From assembly GCA_030433055.1 (NCBI GenBank), contig JAUILJ010000001.1:1-32599 (forward strand): 32,599 bases of DNA. The letters run 5' to 3'. Each line of letters starts with the position of its first letter. The first letter of the stretch is position 1. Shown in pieces: positions 27,790 through 32,599 of the stretch. The notes below the pieces were generated by a model. The model worked only from the letters and a program-made list of their open reading frames with translations. It was not told where the DNA came from and did no database searches. The DNA comes from Polyangia bacterium. GTDB taxonomy: Bacteria > Myxococcota_A > Polyangia > Polyangiales > Polyangiaceae. A program made the translations under genes and the position numbers.

Positions 27790-30636
27790 ATGAACATCAC
27801 CAAGCTCATCAAGGTAGCAACCGCTATCGGCGTGTTGTCACTTGCTGGGTGCCCGGGACCAAACGGGCCAGGGCCCAACCCACCCCCTCCGCCCAAAGCG
27901 TTCGCTGACGAGGAGTGCGACCCCAACCAGATGAACCGCGCGGAACCGCTGATCGTCGACTGGCGCGGCAACGATCGGCTGAACCTCGAGGCGGCGATGC
28001 GCGACGGCATCGCTGTCGTCTCCTACAGCTGCAACGCGATCAAGCTCTTGCCCAATTGCCACGTCAAAGGTGACTACGGCTTCATCGGTGTCTCGACCAA
28101 GCAGGAGAAGCTGAGCCTCAAAGACCAGTCGGAGATCGTAGCCAACCTGCCGTTGACCGGCATGGCCTTGATCGCCAAGGCTGGCGGCCAGCTCAAGCAA
28201 GGCTCCGGCATCGATGTGCAGCTCATCATGGTGGGGAAGAAGCGCACCGCGATCAGTGACGTCGAGCGTGCGAGCCTGTCCGGCGAATGCGACGGAGCGA
28301 CCCACTTCGTTCAGGGCGCCACCGTGGGAGCGTTCATCGTCAGTACGGACTCCCAGGCCCTCGGCAGCGTCATGGCGGAGGTCATGGGCGGCGGCGGCAG
28401 CGCCTCGAGCGCCAAATCCAAGCAGAGCCAGGTCGTCGACGGCCAGCCGGATGAGTGCGACAAGGCGGATCCGTCAGCGGATCGCCCCCCGTCCCAGTGT
28501 CAGTCCGCGATGCGCCTCGATCTCGTGAAGATCTCCGGCATCGGCAAGGACGCCGCGAAGCCCAAGGAAGATGGCGATCTCGGCGCCAGCCAGACTCACG
28601 GCAAAGACACCGCGTCGTGCCCCCCGGGCCTCGTGTTGAGCGGCGGCAAGTGCACCAAGAAGTCGTCCGTCGTCGCAAACTACGAGGCGGAGTGTGCCGC
28701 CCAGTGTGGGAAGGGCAACATGGCGAGCTGCCGCCTCCAAGGCCTGCTGCAGGAAGACGGAGGTCGCTACAAGGACGCGACGAAGAGCTACTTGATCGCG
28801 TGCAAGGGTGGCGACGCCATCGCCTGCTCCAACGCGGGCTACATGTACCGCACCGGTCGCGGCGTACCGAAGCAAGACGAGACCGCGGCAAAGCTGATGG
28901 CGCTCGGCTGCGAGACGGGTGACGCCCGTGGCTGCACCGATCTCGGCTACTACTACGAGAAGGGGATCGGCGTTGCGGCGAGCGACAAGCAAGCTGCGAC
29001 CCTCTACAAGCGCGGCTGCGATGGTGGAAACCTCACCGGCTGCGCCAACTACGCCTACATGCTCAACACGGGCACAGGCGTCGACAAGAACCCCACGCAA
29101 GCGGCCGTCTACCGCCGGCGCGCGTGCCTCGCAGGCAACGCGCGATCGTGCAGCGATCTCGGCTACCAGTACGACCGCGGTCAGGGCGTGCCGAAGGACA
29201 TGGCGATGGCGCAGTCGCTGTACGTCAAGGCGTGCGATGGCGACAACGGCATCGGCTGCATGAACGCTGGCATCACCTTCGAAGAAGGCGAACGCGCGGA
29301 CATTTCCCGCGCGGCAACCTACTACCAGAAGGGTTGCAAGCTCGATTCAGGGACCGCCTGTCGCTTGCTCGGCGGGCTCTACCAAACCGGTCGTGGCGTC
29401 GCAAAGAGCAACGACCTCGCGCGGGCCTCCTTCAAGAAGGCGTGCGATCTGGGTGACTCCGAGGGCTGCAAGCTGGAGAAGACGATCGGCACGGCTAGCG
29501 CGCGCGCCGTCGCACCGTTCAAGCCGGGCACCCGCGTTCGCGCTACCCGCAGCTACGGAGGCAAGGTCACGGCCGGCATGACCGGCACCTACTACGGAAC
29601 CAACGGCAAGGAACCACCGGCGTTCGTCATCTGGGACAAGCGCATCGGAGAGAGCCCCTACTACTACACGGACGAGGGCGCCCCGGCAGGCAAGAACGAC
29701 TACGCCTTCTGGGTGCCCTGGGACGTGCTCGAGCGCGCCATGGCACCGGGCATGCGCATCCGCGCGACCCGCGATTACGACGGCAAGATCACCAAGGGCA
29801 TGCTGGGCACCTACTGGGGAACGAACGGGGGGAACCCTCCCGCCTTCGTGGTCTGGGACACGCGTATCGGCGCCAACCCGGTCTACTACAGCAAGGAAGG
29901 AGCTCCGCCCGGAAAGAACGACCACGCCTATTGGGTCCCGTGGGACACCATCGAGGAGGTGCTCAAGCCCGGGACGCGAGTCGTCGCGCTCAAGAGCTAC
30001 GACGGCAAGATCACCAAGGGCATGGAAGGCGTCTACTGGGGCACCAACGGCAAGAATCCCCCGGCGTTCGTGGTCTGGGACAAAGACCTCGGGTCGAGCT
30101 CCGTGTACTACGACGACGAGGGAGCGCCGCCGGGAGGCCGGTCCCACGCCTACTGGGTTCCGTGGGACACCATTGACGAGGCGCTCTCGAGTGGTGAACG
30201 CGTGATCGCGACCAAGAGCTACGACGGCAAGATCAAGCGCGGGATGATGGGGACGTACTACGGCACGAACGGCAAGAATCCGCCGGCGTTCGTGATCTGG
30301 GACGACTTCATCGGAAGCGATCCGGTCTACTACAGCGGCGGAGGCGCACCGCCTGGCCGCAACGGCTACGCCTACTGGGTCCAGTGGAACGTGATCCGCC
30401 AGGCCTTCGTCCCGGGGCGCAAGGTCAAGGCCGTGCGCAGCTACGACGGCAAGATCAACAAGGGCGACATCGGAGTGTACTGGGGCACGAACAGCGGCAA
30501 CCCGCCGGCTTTCGTGTTGTGGAACAAGACGATCGGCGCAAACCCCGTCTACTACACCTCGGAAGGAGCACCCCCTGGCAAGAACAAGAACGCCTACTGG
30601 GTGCCCTGGAACGTGATCCAGCCGCTCAATTACTGA
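27790..30636 (+). CDS. Lipoprotein with Sel1-like repeats and five C-terminal 74-aa repeats
   Basis: RBS AAAGGA 27779-27784; MNITKLIKVATAIGVLSLAGC lipobox; Sel1 units (GYMYRTGRGVPKQDETAAKLMALGCETGDARGCTDLG...) with Cys pairs; C-terminal YDGKITKGMxGxYWGTNGxNPPAFVVWD units. Confidence 0.9.
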   Translation: MNITKLIKVATAIGVLSLAGCPGPNGPGPNPPPPPKAFADEECDPNQMNRAEPLIVDWRGNDRLNLEAAMRDGIAVVSYSCNAIKLLPNCHVKGDYGFIGVSTKQEKLSLKDQSEIVANLPLTGMALIAKAGGQLKQGSGIDVQLIMVGKKRTAISDVERASLSGECDGATHFVQGATVGAFIVSTDSQALGSVMAEVMGGGGSASSAKSKQSQVVDGQPDECDKADPSADRPPSQCQSAMRLDLVKISGIGKDAAKPKEDGDLGASQTHGKDTASCPPGLVLSGGKCTKKSSVVANYEAECAAQCGKGNMASCRLQGLLQEDGGRYKDATKSYLIACKGGDAIACSNAGYMYRTGRGVPKQDETAAKLMALGCETGDARGCTDLGYYYEKGIGVAASDKQAATLYKRGCDGGNLTGCANYAYMLNTGTGVDKNPTQAAVYRRRACLAGNARSCSDLGYQYDRGQGVPKDMAMAQSLYVKACDGDNGIGCMNAGITFEEGERADISRAATYYQKGCKLDSGTACRLLGGLYQTGRGVAKSNDLARASFKKACDLGDSEGCKLEKTIGTASARAVAPFKPGTRVRATRSYGGKVTAGMTGTYYGTNGKEPPAFVIWDKRIGESPYYYTDEGAPAGKNDYAFWVPWDVLERAMAPGMRIRATRDYDGKITKGMLGTYWGTNGGNPPAFVVWDTRIGANPVYYSKEGAPPGKNDHAYWVPWDTIEEVLKPGTRVVALKSYDGKITKGMEGVYWGTNGKNPPAFVVWDKDLGSSSVYYDDEGAPPGGRSHAYWVPWDTIDEALSSGERVIATKSYDGKIKRGMMGTYYGTNGKNPPAFVIWDDFIGSDPVYYSGGGAPPGRNGYAYWVQWNVIRQAFVPGRKVKAVRSYDGKINKGDIGVYWGTNSGNPPAFVLWNKTIGANPVYYTSEGAPPGKNKNAYWVPWNVIQPLNY
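29518..30633 (+). repeat. Five tandem 222-bp in-frame repeats (74 aa each)
   Basis: Unit starts at 29518, 29740, 29962, 30184, 30406; conserved GxRVxAxxSYDGKIxKGMxGxYxGTNGxxPPAFVxWD...VYYxxEGAPPGKNxxAYWVPWDxI. Confidence 0.92.
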
Positions 30637-30656
30637 GCATCCACGGCACACACGAG

Positions 30657-30686
30657 AACGGCGGGCCCCAGCGGACCCGCCGTTTT
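30657..30686 (+). terminator. Rho-independent terminator downstream of the Sel1-repeat lipoprotein gene
   Basis: Perfect 9-bp stem AACGGCGGG/CCCGCCGTT, 10-nt loop, short T run, 20 bp after the stop. Confidence 0.75.
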
Positions 30687-30808
30687 CACGTTTGTCCTCA
30701 CCCCCGAACCCGAGAACGGCGATCGCTGGCGCTTAATATTCCACAGGGAATTGTTTCCCGCAGCAGAGCGTACCCCGCCTCCACTCACCGCCCGGGCTGC
30801 ACGCTCGC

Positions 30809-31222
30809 CTAGGCCTCGAGCGAGCGCTGCTCGTTCTGGGGGGGAGGGATGGCGCAACCTGCCGCATCACATCTCCCCGTCCACTTCAGTCGGTTCTTCG
30901 CGAAGCGCTCGTAGGCGAAGTCGAGTCCCTGGCGAACACCGGGGAGCCGCGTCAAGGCGACGACTGGTTTCAGTCCAACCGCGCCATACAGCCGCCGGAA
31001 GACCTCGACACCGGTGATCCACTCACCGCTCGAGAGGCGCCCGTGGATCTTGTCCATGAGCGCCTCGTACGTCGTCCCGAGCGCCTCCGCGTCGAAGCCG
31101 GGTGCGGCGATGTCGGTAAACCGGATCCGCTGTTTGCGATCCAGCTTCTGCAGCATGCGAATTTCTCGCATGCACAAGGGACACTCGCTATCGAAGAAGA
31201 CCTCGATCTCGTACTCGCTCAT
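30809..31222 (-). CDS. Thiol-disulfide oxidoreductase DCC family (DUF393)
   Basis: [32 protein letters not shown]; start at [10 protein letters not shown]. Confidence 0.87.
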   Translation of the reverse strand: MSEYEIEVFFDSECPLCMREIRMLQKLDRKQRIRFTDIAAPGFDAEALGTTYEALMDKIHGRLSSGEWITGVEVFRRLYGAVGLKPVVALTRLPGVRQGLDFAYERFAKNRLKWTGRCDAAGCAIPPPQNEQRSLEA

Positions 31223-31269
31223 ACGCGAGCTGTGAGACCAACGGGCAGCGATGTAAAGATCCAGCGACG

Positions 31270-31800
31270 ATGGGCGGAGCACGGGTGGTACGGACTCCCA
31301 GGTTGAGCCTCGAGGAGGCAACGCCCAACGACGCGGAGTTCTTGCTGCGCTTGATGAACGAGCCCGGCTGGCTCGAGCAAATCGGCAACCGCCACGTGCA
31401 CAGCATCAGCGACGCCGAGCGCTACATCGAGTCGCGCCTCGTGGAGAGCTACCGCAGCCACGGATTCGGGTTGTGGATCGTTCGCGAGCGCGAATCAGAG
31501 GAAGCGATTGGGCTCTGCGGGCTGGTTCGCCGAGGCTTCCTCCGCGGGATCGACCTCGGGTTCGCGCTGCTCGCCAGCGCTCAACGGCAGGGCTACGCGA
31601 CCGAGGCAGCACGCGCTTGCATCGACTACGCGCGAGGCGAACTGAAGCAGACCGAACTGCTCGCGATCACCGGAGCGACGAACGATCGCTCCAAGGCCCT
31701 GCTCGCGACGCTGGGCTTCGTCGGAGGCGAAGCGCTGCGCTTGCCGGACTCGAAGGAGACGGTGCTGCTCTATCAGCTGACGCTGGCTCCCGTGACCTGA
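31270..31800 (+). CDS. GNAT-family N-acetyltransferase (RimJ/RimL type)
   Basis: [68 protein letters not shown]. Confidence 0.88.
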   Translation: MGGARVVRTPRLSLEEATPNDAEFLLRLMNEPGWLEQIGNRHVHSISDAERYIESRLVESYRSHGFGLWIVRERESEEAIGLCGLVRRGFLRGIDLGFALLASAQRQGYATEAARACIDYARGELKQTELLAITGATNDRSKALLATLGFVGGEALRLPDSKETVLLYQLTLAPVT

Positions 31801-31899
31801 AGCTCGGGGCGTGCCCCCAGCACCCGCGCTGCGTCCGTGCAGGGCGGCGCTGCGTGCGATGAGCTGGACAGAGCCCGCGCGCTCAGGCACCTAACAGCC

Positions 31900-32337
31900 A
31901 TGCAACCCTCGCTGATTAGCGCTGAGGCCTTCACTCAACTCTTCGATGAGCACATGCACATGGGCGACGACTTTCGCTTCAGCGTGCTCGAGCTGACGCG
32001 CGGTCGTGCCCGCATTGGCCTGGAAGCCTCGGAGAAGTTCCGCCGCCCTGGCGGCACGATCAGCGGGCCGACGCTGTTTGCCCTCGCCGACATGACGCTG
32101 TGGGCGGCGGTGCTGTCCGAGATCGGCATCCAGACCATGGCCGTCACCAGCGACATGACGCTGCACTTCTTACGCAAGCCACGGCTCAAGGCGCTGGTAT
32201 GCGAGGCGCACATCCTGAAGGTGGGCCGGCGACTGGTGCACGGTGACATGCGCCTCTGGCTGGCGGACGAGCCCGAGGTCGTATGCCACGCGAGCGGCAC
32301 CTACGCGCGGCCGGAGCCAGCCACGAAGGCGCCCTGA
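31900..32337 (+). CDS. Hotdog-fold PaaI-family thioesterase
   Basis: FRRPGGTISGPTLFALADMTLWAAVLSEIG, MTLHFLRKPRLKALVCEAHILKVGRRLVHGDMRLW. Confidence 0.8.
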   Translation: MQPSLISAEAFTQLFDEHMHMGDDFRFSVLELTRGRARIGLEASEKFRRPGGTISGPTLFALADMTLWAAVLSEIGIQTMAVTSDMTLHFLRKPRLKALVCEAHILKVGRRLVHGDMRLWLADEPEVVCHASGTYARPEPATKAP

Positions 32338-32394
32338 GCCGGAGGCGCCAGACTAAATTTCCGCGCGGCGATTAAACTTTCCGCGCGGCAACTA

Positions 32395-32599
32395 TCAGAC
32401 GGTGACGCTCTTCACACGGATCTTGTTGATATCGAAGACGCCAAGGCCGAGCTCCCCGGCAGTCTTGATGTACTTGGGCTCGCGTTTCACGTCGGCCAGC
32501 GACTTCATTCCGCGCTGCTTGCGCTCGTCGTCGATCACCTTCCACCCGTAGCGGTCCATCGCGACCGGATCCGTGGCGACGTACACCGCGCCGTGAGGG
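32395..32599 (-). CDS. C-terminal fragment of a DUF362 domain-containing protein (continues beyond the window)
   Basis: HGAVYVATDPVAMDRYGWKVIDDERKQRGMKSL; open to the window edge. Confidence 0.7.
   Translation of the reverse strand, partial: PHGAVYVATDPVAMDRYGWKVIDDERKQRGMKSLADVKREPKYIKTAGELGLGVFDINKIRVKSVTV

Noticed and set aside
29347-30651. 434-aa minus-strand ORF opposite the 74-aa repeats
   Set aside because: Its apparent repeats are the mirror of the plus-strand 222-bp repeats; the plus strand has RBS, lipobox and terminator

Overview
This 32.6-kb, high-GC window looks chromosomal. Gene style (glycine-rich Cys-containing lipoproteins, CarH-like regulator, SpoIVB-S55 protein) suggests a myxobacterial or other deltaproteobacterial-type host; that is inference, not proof. 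About 25 CDSs are supportable: PPP-family phosphatase with TerB-like N-terminus, RpoH-like sigma factor, MerR/B12 CarH-like regulator, Lhr-type helicase, ATPase, MiaE-like hydroxylase, YkuE-like phosphoesterase, radical SAM protein, PhoD, quinone oxidoreductase, two methyltransferases, YjbQ, BrkB/YihY, S55-family protein, a Sel1-repeat lipoprotein, DCC protein, GNAT, hotdog thioesterase and a DUF362 fragment. No rRNA, tRNA, CRISPR array, transposon or phage module was recognised. The strongest signals are: (1) a CarH-like B12 photoreceptor-type gene upstream of an RpoH-like sigma gene, with an 11-bp-periodic GACA repeat array overlapping a consensus -35 (TTGACA) in the sigma leader; (2) an RNA-like leader (closing stem plus two mutually exclusive helices) upstream of the 948-aa lipoprotein gene; (3) five exact-period 222-bp/74-aa repeats of an unrecognised domain in that lipoprotein; (4) two intergenic minisatellites, both with 13-bp units. 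All calls come from reading the sequence and supplied ORFs; no database search was run.
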